In this document: one piece after another, positions 1-9,011 of the stretch
Layout: each line of letters starts with the position of its first letter
Numbering within the stretch: the first letter of the stretch is position 1
Source of the DNA: Patescibacteria group bacterium
GTDB lineage: Bacteria > Patescibacteriota > WWE3 > UBA101185 > UBA10185
Length of the DNA: 42,386 bases
Direction: 5' to 3'
Assembly: GCA_018825365.1 (NCBI GenBank)
Contig: JAHJEV010000003.1
Span: 66,284-108,669, forward strand
The notes under the pieces: generated by a model
What the model saw: the letters and a program-made list of their open reading frames with translations, nothing else
Databases searched by the model: none
What the model was told of the DNA's origin: nothing
Made by a program: the position numbers and the translations under genes

Positions 1-61
1 TTTTCTTTGGGAACGGACAGTTTTCCGAAGAAACTGAGAATTTTCGGTATCTGAAATTCAT

Positions 62-259
62 TTACAATATATAAGTTCCGTAATCTTTTGGGACTCTAGT
101 CAATACGGGGCTTTCAACCCCACTTTTTCTTGCCTTATCAATCACAATCTTGGGAGTTCTACCTACTGCCACAACATCTGCTGTGTTGGGCTTAAGGGCC
201 ACCCACTTGCTTGGGTATTTATTTAATACTTTAGATAAATCCTCCGACTTAAGTTTCAT
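62..259 (-). CDS. Small DUF5678-like protein
   Basis: 65 aa ORF; pattern W-VAL-P-T-VVAVG-P--V--KARKSG--SPVLTRVP resembles DUF5678 family proteins. Confidence 0.5.
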   Translation of the reverse strand: MKLKSEDLSKVLNKYPSKWVALKPNTADVVAVGRTPKIVIDKARKSGVESPVLTRVPKDYGTYIL

Positions 260-309
260 GGGTGAATAATATCACGAAATGATTAAAGGAAGATGAAATC
301 CGTTCTTTA

Positions 310-364
310 AAAGAGTATCTACTGCTTAAGTTTAGAGAAAAGGAAGGACCGGAGGGATATTTTA
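310..364 (+). repeat. Direct repeat copy 1 (55 bp, 3 mismatches with 1332-1386)
   Basis: aaagagtatctactgCttaagtttagagaaaaggaaggaccggagggaTATttta; near-identical copy at 1332. Confidence 0.9.
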
Positions 365-648
365 TTTAAGGATAAAAACAAGGTTACTAGAAATCCGGAT
401 CTTAGTTTACTGTTCATATGTTCCAAAATTTCCAATTGGCTGGTGGCGCGGCAACTTGTTAAAACTTTTATTACTATTATTTCTCCGTAGTTTTCCTTTT
501 AGTTTTGAAGAAACTAACATGTACACTAGACCCTCCCCAGCTCTTATAAGTATTTATTGATCCCTATTTCCCAGAATGAATAGGAAGGCTAACCAGACTA
601 GGACGATTATTAAACCTTCCAGCATACTGTTGATTATCTCCCAAGTCT

Positions 649-1290
649 TTACTCTACGGTACTTATATATTCACACCACTTACACCCCGGGGTTCCTTCA
701 GGAACAGGACCATTTAAAAGTTTTGAGATCTCCCCTATAAAGTTATAAAAGCCTTCCATGTCCTCCTTGATTTCAAAATACAGTGGTTTAGCCTTAAAAA
801 CCACATCTTCTCCGGGAAAGCTTATTTCTGTTGGATTTATAGCTATCACGCCCATGTTACTAACTTTTTTAGAGGGGCCCACTAGCGGGTTTTCCAGGGC
901 GTATTTGTAAGCATGTAGTTGAGGGGTAAACTTTTGAATTTTATCTTCAGCCGGATCTGTAATCTTAAAATCAATTATCGCATAGGTACCGTCATCTAAT
1001 TTTGTTGCAATGTCAAAACGTCCGCTTATGAAACAGTCATTTAACGGTGGAATTGGCTTGGATTTGAGAAATCCTTCTTTTACCTCTATTTTTCCGGAAG
1101 GTAGTTCGGAGTTTATTTCTCTTAGACCCATGCCCATAATTGCATTTTGCAAAAGTGAATTCATTTTCATAAAGACGCCCGGTATACCAATTGAGGGGAG
1201 TACAATATTATATTTTACTTTTTGGTAGTAACAGTGTTTGCAGTCTTCGTACAAGTATTTAAAGTCTGATGGTGATAGTTTATATGCCAT
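649..1290 (-). CDS. PD-(D/E)XK nuclease-like protein (Cas4/RecB-like) with two CxxC pairs
   Basis: GRFDIA..DGTYAIIDFKIT core, QLHAYKYALE motif, CKHC near N-terminus and CKWC at C-terminus. Confidence 0.65.
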   Translation of the reverse strand: MAYKLSPSDFKYLYEDCKHCYYQKVKYNIVLPSIGIPGVFMKMNSLLQNAIMGMGLREINSELPSGKIEVKEGFLKSKPIPPLNDCFISGRFDIATKLDDGTYAIIDFKITDPAEDKIQKFTPQLHAYKYALENPLVGPSKKVSNMGVIAINPTEISFPGEDVVFKAKPLYFEIKEDMEGFYNFIGEISKLLNGPVPEGTPGCKWCEYISTVE

Positions 1291-1331
1291 GGGTTTATTC
1301 TAGCATTTCTGCTTAAGGTTAATTTGAGGTT

Positions 1332-1386
1332 AAAGAGTATCTACTGTTTAAGTTTAGAGAAAAGGAAGGACCGGAGGGACGTTTTA
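1332..1386 (+). repeat. Direct repeat copy 2 of 310-364
   Basis: aaagagtatctactgTttaagtttagagaaaaggaaggaccggagggaCGTttta. Confidence 0.9.
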
Positions 1387-1526
1387 TTACAAGGACTTTA
1401 TCAAGATAGAAGTATTTTAGACATTCTATGAAAAGAGCTATTTTGATCTGCTTATTTTAGTTGGCATTTAGCCACTCACATGTATAACTTTGATGGGTGT
1501 TCAGATTCGAATCTATACTGAAAATA

Positions 1527-2465
1527 TTATTTTTTATACTCTCTTAGGTACGCACCAAAAACTTTTTGGAATAATATAACGTTCCTATACAACCACTCGA
1601 AGTACTCTAGAGATTTATTCTCGTTAAAAATATCGTCGACTTCTTTTGAGATCTTGATCCTTGACGCAACAGGTGCATCTATCCATTCAATCTTCTGACC
1701 AACCTCCTTTTCTACCTGAGAACTCTTTTTTCTTAGGAAGTTAAATAGTTCTTTGTTCCTACTTATATAAACTTCGCAGCACAGCACACTTTCCCTAGAA
1801 TTCGCCGTTAGACCTATGTGAGCATCTGCACTGCCCATGCTGACATCGTAGTAATGCTGGGGACGTGGGGTTTGGAGTTTTAGCTTAGTGTCTTTGGCAC
1901 GAACATAGTTTTTGAATCGTGTCCAAAACTCTAGTTGTTGCAATTTTGTATCCGTTAACTCATTACTACCTGCATTAGTTTTAATGGCTTTTGCCCATTC
2001 ATTAGGACTTACAATCACATCGAATTTTGGTGCGGGGCTTGAATCTCCTATTTGCCAAAGTTCTACGTTTATTAAAAAGAAGCTAATATTTTCATCTGTG
2101 TGTTCGTTTAGCCACTCGATTGATTTTTTATGCTCTTCTCTGGCATTTCTGACGATCCAGATTATTATTTCCGTGTCATATCCAGCAGCGTAGGTAATTA
2201 TTTTTCCCAAGTGATCGTGGTTTGTATCTTCTAGTTGATTTTCGATGATTATTTTTCTTCCTGACCCGTCTTCCTCTGCTAATATGTCAACGTTGAACTT
2301 TCCGACGTTAGCTTCTGTTTGGACAAGCTTGATCTCGACTCCTACTGCCTCACTTAACAAAGATAGGTTTTCTTCCTGTGAGAGCCAGCGGGTAAAATCT
2401 ATTGCTTCGTGCCCCCATACTTCTCGAAGGTCTATTTTTTGTAGTTTTGCTAGATCCTTTTTCAT
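1527..2465 (-). CDS. DUF4268-like protein with N-terminal PD-(D/E)XK-type nuclease region
   Basis: WLSQEENLSLLSEAVG..FNVDILAED..KIIIENQLEDTNHDHLGKIITYAAGYD signature. Confidence 0.7.
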   Translation of the reverse strand: MKKDLAKLQKIDLREVWGHEAIDFTRWLSQEENLSLLSEAVGVEIKLVQTEANVGKFNVDILAEEDGSGRKIIIENQLEDTNHDHLGKIITYAAGYDTEIIIWIVRNAREEHKKSIEWLNEHTDENISFFLINVELWQIGDSSPAPKFDVIVSPNEWAKAIKTNAGSNELTDTKLQQLEFWTRFKNYVRAKDTKLKLQTPRPQHYYDVSMGSADAHIGLTANSRESVLCCEVYISRNKELFNFLRKKSSQVEKEVGQKIEWIDAPVASRIKISKEVDDIFNENKSLEYFEWLYRNVILFQKVFGAYLREYKK

Positions 2466-2613
2466 GGAGCAATTCTAACACTTTTAGAGGTACTCTGATC
2501 ACCTCTATTCATAATAGAATATAGGTAGTTGTAGTAGAAGCACTGTGATGTAAAATAACTGTACTCGAGAACTAAAATTGATAGTTTTGATCGTTGTATT
2601 ATTAATAGGTTCT

Positions 2614-3858
2614 ATGAAAGAATATTATTTAGACAAAATTTTTAAAAAAAGCAATAAGTACTTAACACAACTTTTTGATAAGCCAACGTTAGATGAGTTC
2701 GAAAGAAAAATCCATTATATCCACAAAGAAGAGGATACAAAAAAGGTAATAACGAAATTTATAAACGAATATACAAGCTTTGTAAAAAAAGAATTCCAGC
2801 GTCTTTATAAGTTATCTGATAAGAAGTTGAACAGTTTTTTGGAGGACCAGGATAATAAGGTAAAAGCTGTCTGGGGAGATTGTTATAAGGTATTGCGCTC
2901 AATGAAACCAGAATCTATACACTTAATGGTCACTTCCCCACCTTATTATAATGCAAGAGAATACACACAGTGGAAGGACCTAAAGGAATACCTTGCTGAA
3001 ATGCGACTAATAATACGCGAAGCTTACAGAGTTCTGGATAATCACAGAGTATTCGTGTTTAATGTGGGTGATATTTTTGATAACGATAATTTAGTTACAA
3101 AATCCGTTTGGGGTAAGAGAAGGCTTCCGTTAGCAGCGTATTTCATAAAAGTTTTTGAAGAGGAAGGATTCACATTTGTAGATGATTTCATTTGGGACAA
3201 GGGAGAAGTACAGAGTGAGCGTCACAAGAATGGTGACAAACCGTTCCCGTTTTACCAATATCCCACAAATTGTTATGAGCACATATTGATATTTCATAAA
3301 CACCGCTTAGACAAAACGAGGTACCCATGCCCCGTATGTGGAACGTTACAAGTGAGTGGTAACACACAGTCAGAACCTGGGATTCAGAGTTGGGAGTGCA
3401 AAAATAACGAATGTTTCACAAGAAGTAAATGTAACAGAGGAAAGAGGTTTTCACTAAAAACGTTGACTACTCAGTCCATGCAGCTAGATCAGCATATAAT
3501 ACCTGAGGAATTCGTAAAAAAGTGGAGAAGAGATATTATACGTTTTTCCCCAGTGATAAAAATAAATAGCAAGGGGGAAAATGCCCTTGGTCACACGGCA
3601 CCGTTTCCTGAAGATATACCAGATTTTGCGATCCGTATGTATTCTTATCCTGGTGAGAGCGTCCTGGATCCTTTTGCCGGTAGTTTCACCAGTGCTATCT
3701 GTGCACAGAAGTTAAGGAGGGTTGGCATTGGTATTGAAATAAATAAGAAACTGTTCAGAGATTCTATTCTAAGAAACATTAATAAAAAACTATCGATGCC
3801 CATTTTTCAAAAGGACTCTAGCATCATATCGGAATTCAATGGCCAAGGGTTTATTTAG
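2614..3858 (+). CDS. Site-specific DNA methyltransferase (beta-type motif order) with inserted zinc-ribbon-like segment
   Basis: TSPPYYNAREY (motif IV) then DPFAGSFTSAICAQ (motif I); CPVC...CKNNEC insert. ORF track starts at TTG 2578; ATG at 2614 is more likely. Confidence 0.85.
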   Translation: MKEYYLDKIFKKSNKYLTQLFDKPTLDEFERKIHYIHKEEDTKKVITKFINEYTSFVKKEFQRLYKLSDKKLNSFLEDQDNKVKAVWGDCYKVLRSMKPESIHLMVTSPPYYNAREYTQWKDLKEYLAEMRLIIREAYRVLDNHRVFVFNVGDIFDNDNLVTKSVWGKRRLPLAAYFIKVFEEEGFTFVDDFIWDKGEVQSERHKNGDKPFPFYQYPTNCYEHILIFHKHRLDKTRYPCPVCGTLQVSGNTQSEPGIQSWECKNNECFTRSKCNRGKRFSLKTLTTQSMQLDQHIIPEEFVKKWRRDIIRFSPVIKINSKGENALGHTAPFPEDIPDFAIRMYSYPGESVLDPFAGSFTSAICAQKLRRVGIGIEINKKLFRDSILRNINKKLSMPIFQKDSSIISEFNGQGFI

Positions 3859-3861
3859 ACA

Positions 3862-4962
3862 TTATTGATTGGTTATAATATCTCTTAATAATAATATAGT
3901 GTCTTTTATATCGTACGCACCTTGTATTGTATTGCAGTGTTTGTGTCCCCACCCCAAGTTGTAGGTATGGTGGTTAAGTTCTCCTGGCCTTAATCCCCTA
4001 ATGTGCATTAAAACGATCTCTGCCTGAGTGTTGTCCTCTTCTTCTCTACCTTCGTCTTGTGCAGAAACCTCAAAGAATTTATCAGGGGTCAACCCCTTGA
4101 GGCATAGGGGGCATATAGGCTGGCCAGATTCCTTGTCCCATGCTCGTATTTCACTTAAACTTTCAAAATTAAGTAGTGCATTTTCCTGACAATATTTTTC
4201 CACATGACCGAAGACTTTGTCGATATACTCTAAGACTTTTCCCGTATTTATGGCTCTTTGAATCCCTATGGCTAGATCTTCTTTAGAAGTAGAGTTAAAC
4301 ACGTTTATCAAGTAATCCTTCATTCCAGAAACCTTGAATATCATGTAAGACAATTGGTACTTTATTTTCTTTATTTCGCTTTCACTGGCGTAGTCATAAT
4401 CAAAATTTCCCAAGCCCGTCTGCTCTGGTATAGTTCGTAATCCGTATTTATTTCTAAGTGATTCTAAATATTCGGAGTTATTCGCTGTTCCACATATATG
4501 GGAGATTCTCTTGGGGGTTGTGTTGGGAATGAATAGACAGTATTGACCGGCCCACTGTTCGTCGTTGGGGACAGTGCTGCTTTTGGTGTATAGCTCGACA
4601 ACTTCGTCCCAATCTTTTCTGGAAGTAGTCTTACAAAAATGTCCAAATTTATCCCAATCTGGTATGGTCTTAAAATAGACGAATGCGTTACGACCAAGTG
4701 TTAAAGTTTTAGGAAAATCCGTCGCTACCTGCCCATTTTCGGAGAAATACTCATTGGGCTTGATACGAACGGCGTAACCTCTCTTAAAGTTGTTCAAAAA
4801 CGTAGGAGCTGTGCCCATGATCCTTTTATATGTGGATAATTGCATTATTACTCGATAAGACCTGCTGTTTCTACGTTTGTAGATTCCGTTACCGCTGCGA
4901 GCCTCACCTGTTTTATCTATTTTCTTTTTTAAGATATATGGAAAAGCGTCAGTACAGTTCAT
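3862..4962 (-). CDS. HNH-type restriction endonuclease candidate, BstXI-family-like
   Basis: CPLC...LRPGELNHHTYNLGWGHKHCNTIQG C-terminal HNH-like/zinc motif; convergent and 3 bp from the DNA methyltransferase. Confidence 0.6.
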   Translation of the reverse strand: MNCTDAFPYILKKKIDKTGEARSGNGIYKRRNSRSYRVIMQLSTYKRIMGTAPTFLNNFKRGYAVRIKPNEYFSENGQVATDFPKTLTLGRNAFVYFKTIPDWDKFGHFCKTTSRKDWDEVVELYTKSSTVPNDEQWAGQYCLFIPNTTPKRISHICGTANNSEYLESLRNKYGLRTIPEQTGLGNFDYDYASESEIKKIKYQLSYMIFKVSGMKDYLINVFNSTSKEDLAIGIQRAINTGKVLEYIDKVFGHVEKYCQENALLNFESLSEIRAWDKESGQPICPLCLKGLTPDKFFEVSAQDEGREEEDNTQAEIVLMHIRGLRPGELNHHTYNLGWGHKHCNTIQGAYDIKDTILLLRDIITNQ

Positions 4963-5023
4963 GTTGCCCCTATCCCGATTATAGCAGTAAACTAATAAAC
5001 AAAAAAGTGAAAAAGAAGAAATA

Positions 5024-5106
5024 TAGTGGGCGAGAGAGGACTCGAACCTCCAACCTTTCGGATACGGTCCTAAGCCGTACGCGTATGCAATTTCACAACT
5101 TGCTCT
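5024..5106 (-). pseudogene. Decayed tRNA-Leu(TAG) copy / putative attachment-site remnant
   Basis: 5026-5088 identical to 16221-16283; the remainder is a degenerate match to the tRNA 5' arm (1 deletion plus several substitutions) and CCA is mutated to CTA. Confidence 0.85.
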
Positions 5107-5173
5107 ATTTATATGTAATTATACATTTGCTAACCTCATTTTACTTGATGTTTCATTTGAGTAACTACCCTAA

Positions 5174-5203
5174 TGGTGGGCTATGTGTTAGGACGTGCGA
5201 ACT
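5174..5203 (+). repeat. Cassette-boundary repeat copy a
   Basis: tggtgggctatgtgttaggacgtgcgaact. Confidence 0.75.
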
Positions 5204-5375
5204 ACGATACATGTAACGATTTGTTAGACTAAAGGTGTGGTATATAACCTGATTTTAAAAAATATATTTGGAAATAATGGTAGGATATTTGGGGAGTAGT
5301 TGTGAAACATTGTTAATTAAATCAGCCGACTTTTATTGTCAAGCGCAATTATCTGAGCTATAAGCTTATAGCATA

Positions 5376-6677
5376 ATGAATAACAAAGAAACTAAAAAAT
5401 CAATAGACTCTTGCCTGGAGGAAACATATCGTATACTCGACGCTCCCTCGGAAAAACTCATCTCTTTAAACTCCATGATCATAGAATTAATTGATAGAGG
5501 TTACTTAGATGATACACCTCGAAACAAATCTAAATACTGGACAACAATAACTTTTAGGGATGTATTTATAACAACAACGGTTAGCTCCAAACCCAGTATC
5601 GGTCTTAAAAAATGGGTGCCTTTTACATACAAAAGAAAATTAATCAACCGGCGTTATAGGTCTGTTTTCACAGAATTAGACAACGCAGTTAATCACCAAG
5701 AACAATTGGACCAAAATTTATTCAGGCATGTTCTAAGTTATGAAGAAATTAGTAAGCACTTTTTTTATTTAGCACCTGTATTTATTAGCCGATTTAAATC
5801 AAAAACAGAGATAATTCCTACTACAATATACCTGTATGGTGGCTTTGACTTTATTGGGTGGATACTACCTGAGAAAAACATTCTTTTTGACGATCATGAT
5901 AAATTAAGGGAATTTATTCAAGAAAATCAGCTTGAACCAGGTGATTTTATTGTATACTCTCCAAACACTCAAGACGCCACGGGTATAGATATTTATACCA
6001 CTTGGCAACGCGACATGGATAAATATTACCGTGAAGGAAAAAGAGATAAAATTGATTACATCTTAAGTCACGAAACAAAAATCTCTGTTCGTGACCTAGT
6101 GTACCTTTACCTGATTGAGCATAATTTTATTGCAGAGGATTCTGAAATCATTGCTTTTGTTCAAAAACATCGCCCACTAATTGGTAAAGCAACTATTATG
6201 GGTGCTATCAGCCAGTTCCGTCATCGTATAAAAACCACAAAAGTAGAATCTGCTGATTCTGCAAACGAACAATCTACTACACACGAATCGACAATCGACC
6301 CGAGATATTTACTAGCTATAATCCAGAAAAAAGATTTAGTCTACAAATACCTACAATCTAATGGTCCAGCTACTGCAGACCAAATTGCTGGTGCCATAGC
6401 AGAAATCATCGGAGTAACAAAACAAAAGCTTTTGTCTCTTACATTTATCGATCCTCAAGATTCCCGAATAATCCGACTTGAAACTGGTGAGTTTGCATTG
6501 GCTCCCCAATTAGCAGATAAAGAAAATAATCTATTACTTTCCCCGCCTCCGGATCCCATTACTGCTCCCCCCTTTGTTCAATCACGCGCTCTGAAGTATA
6601 CAAAAACTTTTTTAATTGCCATAATAACAGTGGTTTCTATTATTATCTTATTAATTATACGGTCTAAAAATATATGA
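5376..6677 (+). CDS. Unknown protein with winged-helix-like C-terminal region and C-terminal TM anchor
   Basis: 433 aa ORF; LVYKYLQSNGPATADQIAGAIAEIIGV...RIIRLETGEFALAP resembles a HARE-HTH/wHTH; hydrophobic tail TFLIAIITVVSIIILLII; overlaps next gene by 4 bp. Confidence 0.8.
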   Translation: MNNKETKKSIDSCLEETYRILDAPSEKLISLNSMIIELIDRGYLDDTPRNKSKYWTTITFRDVFITTTVSSKPSIGLKKWVPFTYKRKLINRRYRSVFTELDNAVNHQEQLDQNLFRHVLSYEEISKHFFYLAPVFISRFKSKTEIIPTTIYLYGGFDFIGWILPEKNILFDDHDKLREFIQENQLEPGDFIVYSPNTQDATGIDIYTTWQRDMDKYYREGKRDKIDYILSHETKISVRDLVYLYLIEHNFIAEDSEIIAFVQKHRPLIGKATIMGAISQFRHRIKTTKVESADSANEQSTTHESTIDPRYLLAIIQKKDLVYKYLQSNGPATADQIAGAIAEIIGVTKQKLLSLTFIDPQDSRIIRLETGEFALAPQLADKENNLLLSPPPDPITAPPFVQSRALKYTKTFLIAIITVVSIIILLIIRSKNI

Positions 6678-8410
6678 TATACACGTGTAAATGGAACACT
6701 GATAAAAACTCGTTACCGTTGCAGGATGACTTTAAACTCCAATTTAAAGCACAAAACCAGGATGATATTCCGCTCATTCTTATCGACGACAATGATAATA
6801 AACAAAGTGTTATATACAGTTACCCCAAAAACGCAATACACCTAAGCTCACTAGTTGACTGGATCAATGATTTTCAACCCAAAAAGAACGAAGTTATTGA
6901 GTTAGTACAAGTAACCGGTACAAGTTTTAAAATTCGCATCGGTAGCCGTGAATCAAACGATGCCGAAGGTATATATCTTGGTAAGTTGAAAGATAGTTAC
7001 GCTCAATATACATCCCACCGGAATTTTATTCTTCCAACAGAAGATTTAGTCACGCACACATTTATTTGCGGTGCGACTGGTTCAGGAAAAACGGTTTTGG
7101 GTAAGGCAATTGTCGAGGAACTTGCTTTAAAAGAAATACCAGCCATTATTGTGGATCTCAAAGGTGATTTAAGCTCCCTTGGCTTAATGGCACCCCAATA
7201 CACACCAGAAACAATTGGTTCGTGGATTAACACAGAGCCCTCCAAGAAAGAAGCTCTGTGCCAACAAAAAGTAAATGAAATCAATACAGGACTTGATGAG
7301 TTTGGTTTGACTTCTGAAAAAGTTAAAACTTACATCGATTCTTTAAGTGTTGCGGTTTTCACACCTAAAGCCGGAAAGGGTATTCACCTTTCGATTTCCT
7401 CACCTTTGGCAGCACCAAAAGATATTGCTTCCTTAATGCTCAGCGATCGTTCCGAAGTACTGGAAATGATCGGTTCGTATACAGATTCCTTTATAAGAAG
7501 CCTTTTTGCTGAAAGAAAAATTGGGCGTCTTGATAAGTACAAAACTTTCCTACATGAAATAGTCCAATACTGTTGGGAACACAGTATTTCTCTGAACGGT
7601 AAAGAAGGTTTAGTTACCGTTCAGCAAATGATTAATGAACCACCCTTCCGTGAAATCGGTGGTATGAACCTAAATAAATTTATTGATGACAAAATGAGGG
7701 TTGAACTTGCCAATCGCATAGCCATGTGTCTCACAGGAGTTGAACAATTGTGGTTTGAAGGTATTCCAATAAATATCCCTATGTTGCTTTCTCGACCAAC
7801 TGAACACGGGGATAAAACACCAGTAAGCATAGTTAACGTCTCCGATTTGCCATTTGACGAACAGATGTACGTCGTTTCACATTTGGCTTATTCCATCTAT
7901 AACTGGGCTAGGCCGCAAGGAGATTCAGGTGAAAAACCACGCATACTATTTTTTATTGATGAAATAGGAGGAGGAGGAGGTAAACAAGCGTTTTATCCAA
8001 GTCACCCGTATAACCCACCCTCGAAACCACCTTTAAATGTACTCCTAAAAAAAGGTCGAACCTTTGGAATTAGTTGTTTATTTGCTACACAAAACCCAGG
8101 CGATATAGACTATAAGGGTCTAAGTAACTGTGGAACCTGGTTTGTTGGTCGACTACAAACAGAACGTGATCGGAGAAAAATAATGGAGGGAATATCTACT
8201 GCAGAAATTCAAATCCAAAATATAAAGAATAAAATTGAAGATCTGTCCTTCAAAGAATTTCTAGTTAAAACTAAAGACGGTAAGGTGAATTTTGTTAAGG
8301 AACGATGGTTAGTAACCTACCACAAGACTCTTTCCGAAAATGATTTGTCCACTATTAATGGCCCGGAAATAAAAAAACACTTTCAAGAATGTGCAAAGAT
8401 AACCAGTTAA
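6674..8410 (+). CDS. HerA/DUF87-DUF853-like P-loop ATPase
   Basis: GATGSGKT Walker A, ILFFIDEIGG Walker B, FATQNPGDIDYKGLSNCGTWFVGRLQTERDR. Confidence 0.85.
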   Translation: MIYTCKWNTDKNSLPLQDDFKLQFKAQNQDDIPLILIDDNDNKQSVIYSYPKNAIHLSSLVDWINDFQPKKNEVIELVQVTGTSFKIRIGSRESNDAEGIYLGKLKDSYAQYTSHRNFILPTEDLVTHTFICGATGSGKTVLGKAIVEELALKEIPAIIVDLKGDLSSLGLMAPQYTPETIGSWINTEPSKKEALCQQKVNEINTGLDEFGLTSEKVKTYIDSLSVAVFTPKAGKGIHLSISSPLAAPKDIASLMLSDRSEVLEMIGSYTDSFIRSLFAERKIGRLDKYKTFLHEIVQYCWEHSISLNGKEGLVTVQQMINEPPFREIGGMNLNKFIDDKMRVELANRIAMCLTGVEQLWFEGIPINIPMLLSRPTEHGDKTPVSIVNVSDLPFDEQMYVVSHLAYSIYNWARPQGDSGEKPRILFFIDEIGGGGGKQAFYPSHPYNPPSKPPLNVLLKKGRTFGISCLFATQNPGDIDYKGLSNCGTWFVGRLQTERDRRKIMEGISTAEIQIQNIKNKIEDLSFKEFLVKTKDGKVNFVKERWLVTYHKTLSENDLSTINGPEIKKHFQECAKITS

Positions 8411-8442
8411 ATAACGCTTCTCTAAGACTTATTACCGACATC

Positions 8443-8472
8443 TGGTGGGCCATCTGACAGAATGTGCGAACC
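8443..8472 (+). repeat. Cassette-boundary repeat copy b
   Basis: tggtgggccatctgacagaatgtgcgaacc. Confidence 0.85.
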
Positions 8473-8714
8473 TGTTAGTTACAGGAAAGATTTAACAGGT
8501 GAGAGATGTTTAATACACATGAAGACCTGAAAAATGTGCCAAGTTGAAATATCTATTTTATAAATTACCACCAAATCTCTACGCTACTTTGGCTCGGCGG
8601 GGAATGTATCCCCCGTCTCATGTGAGATAAAGGAGTTTGTTACAAAAAACAAAATTGCATCCCTATTAGTAAGTCCCTATACGTTTTTTTCCACTTTTCT
8701 GAAAGACCGATGTT

Positions 8715-9005
8715 TTATTCTTCATCTTGAGTTAGATCTTGAATTTGATTAAGTACGATTTTATCCAACTCCACCCCTGCGGCTTGCTCTATTTGATCCA
8801 ATTCCAAACATAGTTTGTTGACCTCATTTATTCCATCGTCAATCTCTTTGCTAAGCTGGGCCATTTTTTGTTTCCTTTTTACATCTGAATCTGCGATAGA
8901 GTTTATCACTCCCCTAGCTTCACGAAGTAGCTTTTGTATAAGTTCATAAGACTCCTGATCATTTTGCGTATCTATTATGCTTGTATCTTTTTGTGTGTAA
9001 TCCAT
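8715..9005 (-). CDS. Small coiled-coil protein, unknown function
   Basis: 96 aa ORF, charged helical heptad-like composition; 6 bp downstream of the next gene on the same strand. Confidence 0.7.
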   Translation of the reverse strand: MDYTQKDTSIIDTQNDQESYELIQKLLREARGVINSIADSDVKRKQKMAQLSKEIDDGINEVNKLCLELDQIEQAAGVELDKIVLNQIQDLTQDEE

Positions 9006-9011
9006 ATTTAA

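Noticed and set aside
4830-5216. 128-aa plus-strand ORF
   Set aside because: Runs antisense through the start of the HNH gene and across the tRNA-Leu remnant and repeat copy a; not a credible protein.
8580-8640. GC-rich imperfect hairpin (cggcggggaatgtatcccccg)
   Set aside because: Isolated, imperfect stem with no T-run or repeated copy; not enough support to call a feature.
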